Part shown: piece by piece, positions 8,052-15,950 of the stretch
Numbering within the stretch: position 1 is the first letter of the stretch
How the letters are laid out: every line of letters begins with the position of its first letter
Source: Candidatus Poribacteria bacterium
GTDB taxonomy: Bacteria; Poribacteria; WGA-4E; WGA-3G
Assembly (NCBI GenBank): GCA_009839745.1
Contig: VXPE01000122.1
Location: 51,418-115,417, forward strand
Direction of reading: 5' to 3'
Length of the DNA stretch: 64,000 nucleotides
Program-made: the position numbers and the translations under genes
The notes under the pieces: generated by a model
Told to the model about the DNA's origin: nothing
What the model saw: only the letters and a program-made list of their open reading frames with translations
The model's database searches: none

Positions 8052-9512
8052 ATGCTGCCAACCAAAATACTTGCGATCGGTGCGGGCGGTTTACAACGCG
8101 CCTTAACCCATGAATTTGTCCATATCCTCAATCAACGGAACCTTTATGATGGCGGTATATTTGTGGGTCAGCCGCGCGGCACTGAGAAAGCCGATGCCTT
8201 CAACCAACAAGGCGGGGTATACCATGTTGTCACGTTCGATATGCGTGGTGTTCATGACATCCGACAGGTCTCAAGCGTCGTTGGTGCGACGACACTCGCA
8301 ACAGCGGCAGGACGCGAGCAGTTCTATGCACAGACAAAACATCCGTTGGACCTCCTCCTTATCGGTGTAACTGAAGCAGGGATCGCCAAGGGTGAACTGG
8401 CGATGGATGTGTTGGAAGAGACGCTCTATCGCTATTTCTGTCATCACTGTGCGGAGGCGACGCTTTGTGTCATCAACACCGATAACCTCCGAAATAACGG
8501 AGATATTATTCGCGATATTCTCTGCAACGCGTATCCGAAACGGAGTGATGATTACGCGGCGTGGCTGGAAACGAACGTGGGGTTTCTCAACGAAATGGGG
8601 GACCGGCTTGTGCCGCAGGTCTATGCCGTGCCTGACGAGATTCAAGAGGAGGCGCGTGCACGCATCGAACGTCAAGATGAATTGATAACCTACGCCGAGG
8701 CAATGCCAGCGACCCCGCTTATCTTGGAGGATTTGGACGCCGTGTTGCGTGTGCCATTCAGTAAACTTCAAGACGCCGGCGTTGTTGTCAGTCGCGAGAG
8801 TATTGAACCGTATCATGACTGGAAATTGCTCCTGGTGAATTCCGTGCATGTGCCTGGGATTACGCACAAAGGAACACTCTCCGGTATTGAATATGTCAAC
8901 GAAGCAGCGACACACCCAACGTTTGCACCACACCTGGAGCGTCTGATGGATGGATACGCTAAGATCGTGGAAGCGGACATCCCGATAGCTGGAAAAAGCG
9001 CGCGGGCATATTCATTGGAATTCGTTGCGCGTATCCGTCGCGTCAAAGATGACAATGCCCGGATTAACATCATCGAAACAGTGAAACTTCGTGAACGCGC
9101 CGCCGACATTGTGCGTTCACCGAACTATGATGCGAGTACAGAACTCTTCAAATCCGATTTCGCGTATTCCTTCGCAACAGTGCTTCGGTTTCTGACCCCG
9201 CACACAATCTCGTCTCCTGACGACTATAAAGGTATTACCGATACGGGTGAGGTATACGAAATCCGTGACCCTGATCGGACGATACAGGATATTCTGAAGG
9301 GAGCGTTTGGGGTTAGCGAATCAGATGCAGCGGCGCGGATCGCGACGATTCTCTCAAATGCGGCGTTGTGGTCGCCTGCGGGTGCTGTATCGTCAAGTGG
9401 TTTGGACGGGAACCGGGACTTTATGGAACGCGTCAGCGGATATTATCATCGGTTGGTTAATCGGGAGACGTGTCTCGGGGTTTTGGAAAACATTAATTTG
9501 GGGACAGCGTAA
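8052..9512 (+). CDS. Mannitol dehydrogenase / tagaturonate reductase family oxidoreductase
   Basis: A polyol-specific long-chain dehydrogenase/reductase. The N-terminal Rossmann domain has GAGGLQRAL at residues 8-16, matching the family's GxGxFHRAH motif. The catalytic K-x4-N-x2-H pattern is present as K258, N263 and H266 in KLLLVNSVH, with the same spacing as Pseudomonas mannitol dehydrogenase. The length of 486 residues is usual. It should interconvert a sugar alcohol or sugar acid with a keto-sugar using NAD(P)H, but which one is not decided by sequence. A GGAGG at 8032 lies rather far (about 16 bases) from the ATG. A hairpin repeat follows the stop. Confidence 0.85.
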   Translation: MLPTKILAIGAGGLQRALTHEFVHILNQRNLYDGGIFVGQPRGTEKADAFNQQGGVYHVVTFDMRGVHDIRQVSSVVGATTLATAAGREQFYAQTKHPLDLLLIGVTEAGIAKGELAMDVLEETLYRYFCHHCAEATLCVINTDNLRNNGDIIRDILCNAYPKRSDDYAAWLETNVGFLNEMGDRLVPQVYAVPDEIQEEARARIERQDELITYAEAMPATPLILEDLDAVLRVPFSKLQDAGVVVSRESIEPYHDWKLLLVNSVHVPGITHKGTLSGIEYVNEAATHPTFAPHLERLMDGYAKIVEADIPIAGKSARAYSLEFVARIRRVKDDNARINIIETVKLRERAADIVRSPNYDASTELFKSDFAYSFATVLRFLTPHTISSPDDYKGITDTGEVYEIRDPDRTIQDILKGAFGVSESDAAARIATILSNAALWSPAGAVSSSGLDGNRDFMERVSGYYHRLVNRETCLGVLENINLGTA

Positions 9513-9521
9513 AAGAAGAGA

Positions 9522-9543
9522 CGCGCTTTAAAAGCGCGCCTAC
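9522..9543. repeat. REP-like hairpin with CTAC foot
   Basis: CGCGCTTT at 9522-9529 pairs with AAAGCGCG at 9531-9538, followed by CCTAC. Read on the other strand it is GTAG plus a palindrome. It lies between two convergent genes and could also act as a weak terminator. Confidence 0.65.
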
Positions 9544-9579
9544 AAGAAATAGAACATACCTAAAGAGAAAGTGAGTCCA

Positions 9580-10533
9580 CTAATCAACCAAAGAGATAAC
9601 GCCTTTTTTGCGTTGAAGGACAGCATCATAGAACCGCATCGTGCCAACACAATCGTGTATGCTGGATATTGGCTCTCGGTCTTCACGAATGGCGTTGACG
9701 AACTCGGTGAGACTGATGCCATCCCCTGTTAGTTCGCCGTTGCGCTGATCGGAGAAGTTTGAGGTGAAGGAGTTCCCGGATTCGGTGAAGTGTTGCGCGC
9801 CCCACAATCCGTCTAAAACGATGTATTCGTGTTGTCCGGTAATCTCGATGTAGTCATAGTTGCGCTGCCATAAGCGTTGGCTGGTCAACTGTAAACTTCC
9901 GACGGCGCCGTTTGTGTATTCTACAGCGACAGCGAAGGCACCTTGTCCATCAACTTCATTGTGAAAAACGCTGAGTTCTTTCACATCCGCGCCAGCGATG
10001 TGTCGTGCCAAATCGAAGTGGTGGATCGCGAAATCGAGCAGGTAACTTTTGACCGTCGGGTACTTTCCACTACAGAACGAGCAGAAGAGTTGTGTGAGTT
10101 GTCCGAAGGATTCGGTTTGCATGATTTCCCGTGCCTCTCGCACCCCAAGACTGAACCGACGCTGGAAGTTCACCATCAACGTCCTATTGTGTTGTTCTGC
10201 GGTTTCCGCCAGCGTGAGTGTTTCCGCGAGCGATGGTGCGGGGGGTTTGGGGACGAAGACATGATAACCTTCTGCAAGCGTTTCAAGCACGAGGGACTGC
10301 CTCGGGTCGGGTCCCATGCAGATGATGACGGCTTCCAAGTCTTCCTTTGCAAACATTTCGTGCCGATCGGTGTAATATCTGCCCGTGCCGAATTTGCCGG
10401 CAGCGTCCTTTGCCCGATTCTCGTCGGCATCGCAAACGGCTTGCAATGCGACAGGGGCGAGATGTAATGCGGGATAAATGGTGTGCCTTGCGAAACCGCC
10501 GGCACCGAGAAATCCAATCCGAAGAGGTTCCAT
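9580..10533 (-). CDS. Gfo/Idh/MocA family oxidoreductase
   Basis: An NAD(P)-dependent sugar or inositol dehydrogenase-type enzyme. The Rossmann loop GFLGAGGFA is at residues 7-15. The usual EKP motif reads PKP (P95-K96-P97 in HVFVPKPPAP): the nicotinamide-contacting Lys is kept but the Glu is lost. A C-terminal alpha/beta dimerisation domain follows, with FAIHHFDLARHIAG carrying the H-x-x-D-x-x-R/H active-site segment. The length is 317 residues. The ATG follows an A/T-rich leader with AAAGGAATAATTAAAAA, a variant of the recurring leader motif. The substrate is unknown; the neighbours point to sugar catabolism. Confidence 0.85.
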   Translation of the reverse strand: MEPLRIGFLGAGGFARHTIYPALHLAPVALQAVCDADENRAKDAAGKFGTGRYYTDRHEMFAKEDLEAVIICMGPDPRQSLVLETLAEGYHVFVPKPPAPSLAETLTLAETAEQHNRTLMVNFQRRFSLGVREAREIMQTESFGQLTQLFCSFCSGKYPTVKSYLLDFAIHHFDLARHIAGADVKELSVFHNEVDGQGAFAVAVEYTNGAVGSLQLTSQRLWQRNYDYIEITGQHEYIVLDGLWGAQHFTESGNSFTSNFSDQRNGELTGDGISLTEFVNAIREDREPISSIHDCVGTMRFYDAVLQRKKGVISLVD

Positions 10534-10858
10534 ATTTTTTAATTATTCCTTTTTTTGTAGTTGTCAGTTGTCGGTTCGGGTTTTCTACGAAAACCCTTCC
10601 GGTTGTCAGTTAAGAGGTCTCTTTAAACGAAAACCTTTTAACCGATAACCGATAACCGACTATCGGCAACTCATACAGCGTTTGTATGAACTTTAGCACA
10701 ACCTTAGGGTGCTGTAAAGGATTTTTTTTCGAGGGTCGGATAAACGATGGAAATTTCAATTCAACCTAATTGCGAAAATTGTGTCAAAATATAAAGTGCA
10801 GGATTTCTGATTGCTGCGGTTATAATACAAAAAGTTTGGATAGGAATAAAAAAAGAGA
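10534..10858. other. Intergenic region between divergent genes (325 bases)
   Basis: Contains a GGGTTTT-CTAC-GAAAACCC hairpin near 10580-10600, a short CCGATAA run (two copies near 10640), an AGCAC/GTGCT hairpin near 10694-10713 and a TATAAT at 10821-10826 without a clear -35 box. The last may promote the MFS gene. No ORF is credible here. Confidence 0.5.
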
Positions 10859-12229
10859 ATGCCTAAAAAAGTAGGTGACCAACGGCGAAACTTCCGATTT
10901 GCGCTGCTCCAAGGCACCTTTATGCGCATTAATTTAGCGTTTGCGGATTCATCGACGGTGCTGCCTGCTTTTATTCATAAATTAAGCGGTTCCGACATTC
11001 TGGTGGGTTTAACGGGTTCAATGATGACGGCAGGGTGGATGTGGCCTCAACTGCTGATGTCGAACCTGCTTGAACACCGTCCGAGAAAAATGCCGTTCTA
11101 CGCGCTGGGTATGAGCGTCCGGGTTTTAGCATGGCTCGCTGTCTTTTTCTGCACTATTACGATTGGTGAGCGAAATCCAACGTTGCTCGCGGCTTCCTTT
11201 CTGTCTCTTTATTTTATATCCTCCTCCGCCATGGGCGTTTCGACCCTTCCGTACATGGACATCGTTTCTAAAGCGATAGCCCCGCAGCAGCGCGCCCGTT
11301 TCTTTAGCCTACGACAACTCTACGGTGGCTTTTTCGCGATCTGGGTTGGGTTCTTGGTTCGTGCGGTGCTCGGGGACGAATCTGAATTTACAGGTATATT
11401 GGGGAGTATCACACAAGCTTTCAAAACGGTCACGATGTATTTTATCGGTTCCATCTGTAATCTGGATACCGATCTTGGGTTCCCGTATAACTATGCCTTT
11501 CTTTTTGTCTGCTCGGTGGCGGCAGCGTTCTTCTCTTTCGTGAGTTTTTTAGGGGTGCGCGAGCCGATTCACCCTGTTCACCCGAGGCGTCAACCGATGT
11601 GGCAACATTTAAAACATGGTGCCTACTTCCTCCGGACAGACGAGAATTATCGGCGTTTTATTTTCTTCCGCGTTTTTGCACATTTCTCTGGCATGGCATC
11701 ACCTTTTTATATGCCTTACGCCCTGAATGAACTCGGATTTTCAGAAGCGACGATGGGATTTTTCATCGTTTGTTCTGCGTTGAGTGGTGTGGTTTCAAAC
11801 GCGTTGTGGGGACCTATCGGGGAAAAGTATGGTGTTCGATGGTTGTTGATTATTACAGCAGCACTGATGGGTATCCCGCCTGGCCTCGCCTTTTTGTCCG
11901 GCATGTTGCCGACCTCCTTGCAAATGCCTGCCTTTTTCTTAATCTTCATCGTTGGGGGTATTTTGGCGAACGGTATGATGGTAGGTTTCATGGCATACAT
12001 GTTAAACATTGCGCCGCCGCGGAACCGTCCGAGTTACATCGGTTTCATGAACACGCTCCTTATGCCTGTGAGTTGCGCGCCGCTCCTTGGCGGGTTTCTC
12101 GCGCCTTACATCGGTTATCAGTCGTTGTTCGCTATATCGGTAGGTATCTGCATCGCGGCTTTCTGGATTGGGCTCAAATTAAAGGAAATTATGCACGAAG
12201 ATGAGACAGGAGAGGAAACCGAAGCGTAA
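10859..12229 (+). CDS. Major facilitator superfamily (MFS) transporter
   Basis: An inner-membrane secondary transporter of 456 residues with about 12 hydrophobic segments split by a central basic cytoplasmic loop near residue 240 (HPVHPRRQPMWQHLKHG). The N-terminal half contains GLTGSMMTAGWMWPQL and the second half GEKYGVRWLLIITAAL, the equivalent of the MFS loop 8-9 motif. The start is ATG 10859 after an A-rich AAGAG. The substrate cannot be assigned. It is followed 20 bases later by a zinc dehydrogenase and then by a Gfo/Idh/MocA gene. That order is inferred to be an uptake-plus-oxidation operon for a sugar or polyol. Confidence 0.85.
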   Translation: MPKKVGDQRRNFRFALLQGTFMRINLAFADSSTVLPAFIHKLSGSDILVGLTGSMMTAGWMWPQLLMSNLLEHRPRKMPFYALGMSVRVLAWLAVFFCTITIGERNPTLLAASFLSLYFISSSAMGVSTLPYMDIVSKAIAPQQRARFFSLRQLYGGFFAIWVGFLVRAVLGDESEFTGILGSITQAFKTVTMYFIGSICNLDTDLGFPYNYAFLFVCSVAAAFFSFVSFLGVREPIHPVHPRRQPMWQHLKHGAYFLRTDENYRRFIFFRVFAHFSGMASPFYMPYALNELGFSEATMGFFIVCSALSGVVSNALWGPIGEKYGVRWLLIITAALMGIPPGLAFLSGMLPTSLQMPAFFLIFIVGGILANGMMVGFMAYMLNIAPPRNRPSYIGFMNTLLMPVSCAPLLGGFLAPYIGYQSLFAISVGICIAAFWIGLKLKEIMHEDETGEETEA

Positions 12230-12249
12230 AATGTAGAAGGGAGATTTGA

Positions 12250-13263
12250 ATGAAAGTTGTTGCAAAATTCGGTACTGAAAGTGCGGGTTTAATAGATAAA
12301 CCCGACCCAGTTGCTAAAGGTGAGTTCGTCGTCGTCAAAATTCATTCGGCCCCGATGTGTACGGAATACAAAGGTTTCAAAAGCGAACATACAGGCGACA
12401 GTTTCGGGCACGAAGCCGCGGGTGAAGTGGTAGAAATAGCACAGGAAGGCACTGTTAAGGTAGGCGATCGCGTTGTGGTAATGCCACACTACCCTTGTGG
12501 GAAGTGTCATCTCTGCTTAACAGGCGAATATGCGCACTGCCCAGACGACAACAAGATCCTACACGTTACCGAGCAGACAGGTGTGACGGCGACTTTCGCG
12601 CAGTACATCCTTAAGCAGGACTGGTTACTGGTGCCGATTCCGGACGGGATCTCGTATGATCACGCTGGAATGGCATGTTGTGGACTCGGATCGACATCTA
12701 ATGCCATGCGGTTGATGAATGTCAACGCGTTTGATACCGTTCTGATTACGGGAATGGGACCCATCGGGCTTGGCGGCGTGATTAACGCAGTGTATAGAGG
12801 TGCGCGCGTCATTGCGGTTGAGAGCCATCCGTATCGGGCGGACCTGGCGAAGAAACTCGGTGCAGCAGCAGTCGTCAACCCACAAGACGAGGATGTCGCC
12901 GATCAGATTCAGGATTTGACGGATGGTAAAGGTGTAGACAAAGGCGTGGAGTGCTCAGCGGCTTCTCCAGCAGTTCGACTCTTGATTGACGTAACACGCC
13001 CGAAAGGACACATTGCGTTGATTGGTGGAATTGGTGACGTGGAAATTCAGGGGAGCAGTATTATCAATAAAGGCTTGATATTACACGGCACGCGGCATTA
13101 TAACCTCGCAGACACACCTGCTATGATGCGGATGATTGCAGAAGTGAAGGATCCGTTGGATACATTCATCACACATACCTTCCCGATGCGCCAGATTCAG
13201 GAGGCGTGGGCATTGCAGTGCACACATGACTGTGGGAAAGTTGTCCTTGACGCGTGGGCGTAA
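12250..13263 (+). CDS. Zinc-dependent alcohol dehydrogenase (MDR superfamily)
   Basis: A medium-chain dehydrogenase/reductase of 337 residues. A catalytic zinc ligand is present (Cys in APMCTEYKGF, then GHEAAGEVVEI), and the structural zinc lobe is intact as C-x2-C-x2-C-x7-C in CGKCHLCLTGEYAHC. The Rossmann motif is GMGPIGLGGV. It resembles sorbitol or threonine dehydrogenase-like enzymes, but the exact substrate is open. GAAGGGAGA precedes the ATG at a good distance. It lies between the MFS transporter and a Gfo/Idh/MocA gene on the same strand with short gaps, so the three are probably one transcript. Confidence 0.88.
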   Translation: MKVVAKFGTESAGLIDKPDPVAKGEFVVVKIHSAPMCTEYKGFKSEHTGDSFGHEAAGEVVEIAQEGTVKVGDRVVVMPHYPCGKCHLCLTGEYAHCPDDNKILHVTEQTGVTATFAQYILKQDWLLVPIPDGISYDHAGMACCGLGSTSNAMRLMNVNAFDTVLITGMGPIGLGGVINAVYRGARVIAVESHPYRADLAKKLGAAAVVNPQDEDVADQIQDLTDGKGVDKGVECSAASPAVRLLIDVTRPKGHIALIGGIGDVEIQGSSIINKGLILHGTRHYNLADTPAMMRMIAEVKDPLDTFITHTFPMRQIQEAWALQCTHDCGKVVLDAWA

Positions 13264-13315
13264 CAGTGAACATTAGACAGACCCACCAAGTATGCTTCGA
13301 CGAACGGAGATTGTT

Positions 13316-14365
13316 ATGAATTCTATGACCAACAACATACCTCTCTCAACACCACTGGACATTCGCCGCGGACTTACCAGTGCTACAGATGTCGCTTTTC
13401 CGTTGCGTTGGGGTATTCTCGGTGCTGGTAACATTTCAGCGCAGTGGGTAGAGGTTCTACACGCCTGTGAAGGCGCGACCCTAACCGCTGTAGCGGCACG
13501 GGAGATTGATCGAGCGCAAGAATTCGCGCGGCAGTATGGCGTTGCGACTGCTTACGGGGACTATAGGGAAATGGTGGCAGCCGATGACGTAGATATTGTA
13601 TACATCGGGACGATCAACCGACTGCACAAGGAGCATACCCTTCTCGCAATCGAGGGGGGCAAGCATGTGCTTTGTGAGAAACCGCTCACGGAGACCCTCT
13701 CCGATGCCGAAGAGATGTATGCGGCAGCCGAGGCGAAGGGTGTCATGATGCAGGATGGCATGTGGACGCGTTTCTTTCCTGCGGTGGAGCATGCTCGCGC
13801 CGCTATTGAGGCAGGCATGATTGGGAAAGTTGTGCTCACACAATCCGACTTCTTCGACCCGATCTATACCATCCAAGCGGCACCGCTTGCCTTTGGTGCG
13901 TCGGCTGTGCCTGTAGCGGTCACCGCCTTGGGTGATAAAGCCGGTGGTGCGATTGTTGATTACGGTGATGACAAATACGCCGTATTTACATTTCCGCCTC
14001 GCGCCTCTGAACTCGCAGAGGTGACGGAACTCGTTGGGACAGAGGGACGCATTACGCTTGAGCGACCCGGACATTGCCCGACGCGTATCTCTATCCGAAT
14101 TCCACCGCCGAATGGCGTGCCTTCTCAATACAGGACCCGAAACGCCCCTGCGCCGCTGCATTACTTTGAGTATCCGTTGCCGGGGTCTGTCGCGATGGCG
14201 AGATCCTCTCCGAATCAACACGGATTTCTCTATCAAGCCGAAGCAGTTCACCGGTGCCTTGCTGCCGGTTTACGTCAGTGCCCACAATACGACAAAGAGG
14301 AATCCTTACACGCCATGAACGTGTTGACGGAGATCAACAAGGCGAAACAAGCGGCGGTCACCTGA
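13316..14365 (+). CDS. Gfo/Idh/MocA family oxidoreductase (dehydrogenase)
   Basis: An NAD(P)-dependent enzyme with the Rossmann motif GILGAGNISAQW and an intact EKP motif in HVLCEKPLTETL. The following DGMWTRFFPAVEHAR is characteristic of the trans-1,2-dihydrobenzene-1,2-diol dehydrogenase-like branch. The ATG at 13316 is preferred because CGGAGA sits 5 bases upstream; ATG 13292 is in frame but lacks a ribosome site. Its stop codon abuts the stop of the convergent gene with no spacer. Likely the last gene of the MFS/ADH operon. Confidence 0.85.
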   Translation: MNSMTNNIPLSTPLDIRRGLTSATDVAFPLRWGILGAGNISAQWVEVLHACEGATLTAVAAREIDRAQEFARQYGVATAYGDYREMVAADDVDIVYIGTINRLHKEHTLLAIEGGKHVLCEKPLTETLSDAEEMYAAAEAKGVMMQDGMWTRFFPAVEHARAAIEAGMIGKVVLTQSDFFDPIYTIQAAPLAFGASAVPVAVTALGDKAGGAIVDYGDDKYAVFTFPPRASELAEVTELVGTEGRITLERPGHCPTRISIRIPPPNGVPSQYRTRNAPAPLHYFEYPLPGSVAMARSSPNQHGFLYQAEAVHRCLAAGLRQCPQYDKEESLHAMNVLTEINKAKQAAVT

Positions 14366-15304
14366 TTATTTCTCCACCCAATCAGAAATTTTGCCGTCAG
14401 TGTGGGTCTCGGGAACCTCGGCTTGAAATCTCGCCTTTCTCGCTTCCCGCTCGACATCCTCATCAAACAGAGCAAGTAAGCGCACTTCAATGGTTTTTCG
14501 AAGTGGCGCGTCTTCCGGGGTTGTCGGATCGTCTATCGCCCCGTGGAAGGCTGTGCGCATGTTGGATTTCTCTTGACGTGTGTCATACTGCTTGAAAATT
14601 AGCGTTTCCTGCGGTGTCATTCGTGGGAAATAATACCAACGCTGGTTCGGGCTATGCACGAGCCGCAAACTGACGAGTCGTCTCGGGGTTTCCGTCTGAG
14701 ACCAAGCATCGGCGGCAATTATATCCTCTCTCGCAACCGTTGCCATATCGCAAATAGCGAGTGGCATGACGTAAATGTCTCTCTCCAGATCGGTGCTCCG
14801 CCACACATTGTACATCTGAAAGTGCTTTCCGTTGGCGATTTTTTCAAATCCATCTTCGGAATACGGACTCACATCCGAATGGATGCCCCCATAGGTGCCT
14901 TCGCTTCCATTCGCTGTCGGTTTATTGCCACGTGGATGCCCTTCAGGCAGTCCGCCGAACCCATTCCGATATTGGTGTTGCATCACGTGTGTGTCGCTGC
15001 ACCCTGTAATTGCCGTGATGAGGCCAGCGCACTCCTGATAGAAATGGGTTGTTATGGCATCCTGATCGTGCAGATTTCTCACCTGCGTATCGGCGTCTAC
15101 TAACTGGAATCCGTTCGCTTCAAGGTTCGGAGGTGGCTGCAATAGACGGGCATTGTGGACTTTGATCGATTCCCGCACATACATACTTTTCCGTTCATCG
15201 GGATTTTCAACCCATTCTGGTGGCGGCATGCGGGTACCTCGGTATCTTGCGTTCGCAAAACTACCCGTCGATTCCACGAAAGGTAGCGTTTCTCGTTGTG
15301 CCAT
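14366..15304 (-). CDS. CmcJ/NvfI-family oxygenase (GA4 desaturase / 7-alpha-cephem-methoxylase P8-like)
   Basis: The family signature is clear. There is an H-x-D iron site at H142-S-D144 (GGIHSDVSP), then MYNVWRS, YYFPRMTPQETLIFKQYD, the distal His in TAFHGAIDDP, and the C-terminal LRKTIEVRLLALF. The family includes fungal AsaB, NvfI and cephamycin CmcJ, which are 2-oxoglutarate/Fe(II)-type oxygenases or their relatives acting on secondary metabolites. The length of 312 residues is normal. AGGGGAG precedes the ATG. No biosynthetic cluster surrounds it, so a catabolic or detoxifying role is equally possible. Confidence 0.85.
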   Translation of the reverse strand: MAQRETLPFVESTGSFANARYRGTRMPPPEWVENPDERKSMYVRESIKVHNARLLQPPPNLEANGFQLVDADTQVRNLHDQDAITTHFYQECAGLITAITGCSDTHVMQHQYRNGFGGLPEGHPRGNKPTANGSEGTYGGIHSDVSPYSEDGFEKIANGKHFQMYNVWRSTDLERDIYVMPLAICDMATVAREDIIAADAWSQTETPRRLVSLRLVHSPNQRWYYFPRMTPQETLIFKQYDTRQEKSNMRTAFHGAIDDPTTPEDAPLRKTIEVRLLALFDEDVEREARKARFQAEVPETHTDGKISDWVEK

Positions 15305-15639
15305 TGGTGCTCCCCTTTGTGTTGGAAGTTTTTAATTGGACCTTGCGGAAGAACAACGCGATTGGAGATTTAACGGTTTTTTTCAGAGTATCCACCCGCA
15401 CCGTTGTTGCGTGCTGCGTTTTTGATACTAATTTTCAAGAGATGAGCCGGACGCATTTTCTGACATGATACGATAGTCGCAATTTACTGTCAACAAAATG
15501 TATAAATATTTTGAAAAAAAATCCTTGACATTTTTGCGAATTTAAAGTATACTTGGGTTATACAACATTAACCAGATATGCATTGGCTTTCCTATCCGCT
15601 CTCAGTTTTGATGGGGCGGACGTTCATAGGAGGTGTACC
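15305..15639. other. Intergenic region between divergent genes (335 bases)
   Basis: Holds a reverse copy of the CCGCAAGG motif at 15328-15352, the promoter at 15525-15553 and the 5' leader of the small ORF. Otherwise A/T-rich with no ORF. Confidence 0.6.
15525..15553 (+). promoter_or_regulatory. Strong sigma70-type promoter
   Basis: TTGACA at 15525-15530, a 17-base spacer and TATACT at 15548-15553. It faces the 70-residue ORF at 15640, giving a leader of about 80 bases. Confidence 0.8.
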
Positions 15640-15852
15640 ATGTCAAAAATTGTTGAAACGACAATCGATGCCCAGCGCACTACGGAATTCACTCGACCCC
15701 ATCGATTGCCCAAAATCAGACGAGCATTTGCGACAATTTTCAGTGAGGAACTCCGAGTTCCTGAAATTGCCTTGCTAAGTGAATTTGTGCTTACGCAAGA
15801 TCGGCACCTTTCGGAGGAAGATACTGCCCGGGCACACCTCCAGCCGGAGTAA
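15640..15852 (+). CDS. Small hypothetical protein, 70 residues
   Basis: Not a recognised family. It is credible because an AGGAGGT ribosome site lies just before ATG 15640 and a consensus promoter lies about 90 bases upstream. The product begins MSKIVETTIDAQ, is charged, and has no signal peptide or membrane segment. The C-terminal half is acidic and helical (LSEEDTARAHLQPE). Size and expression signals would suit a small regulatory or antitoxin-like protein, but no partner gene is adjacent, so no function is proposed. A REP-like hairpin lies between it and the following sulfatase. Confidence 0.6.
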   Translation: MSKIVETTIDAQRTTEFTRPHRLPKIRRAFATIFSEELRVPEIALLSEFVLTQDRHLSEEDTARAHLQPE

Positions 15853-15906
15853 CTCCCGGCTTATGCAAAAGAGTTTTGGGTAAATAAAGAAGTCTTTTTC
15901 AAAATT

Positions 15907-15930
15907 GGCGCGCTCCATAGGCGCGCCTAC
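15907..15930. repeat. REP-like hairpin with CTAC foot
   Basis: GGCGCGC at 15907-15913 pairs with GCGCGCC at 15921-15927 and is followed by TAC. It lies 20 bases before the sulfatase start. Confidence 0.65.
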
Positions 15931-15950
15931 TTTATATTAAGGGTTACTGC

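Noticed and set aside
10640..10670. Run of CCGATAA units as a possible array or origin iterons
   Set aside because: Only two to three short copies, no DnaA-box pattern, and no replication gene nearby.
13481..14251. Long open frame on the - strand (256 codons)
   Set aside because: Antisense shadow of the Gfo/Idh/MocA gene at 13316; Arg/His-rich translation without motifs or ribosome site.
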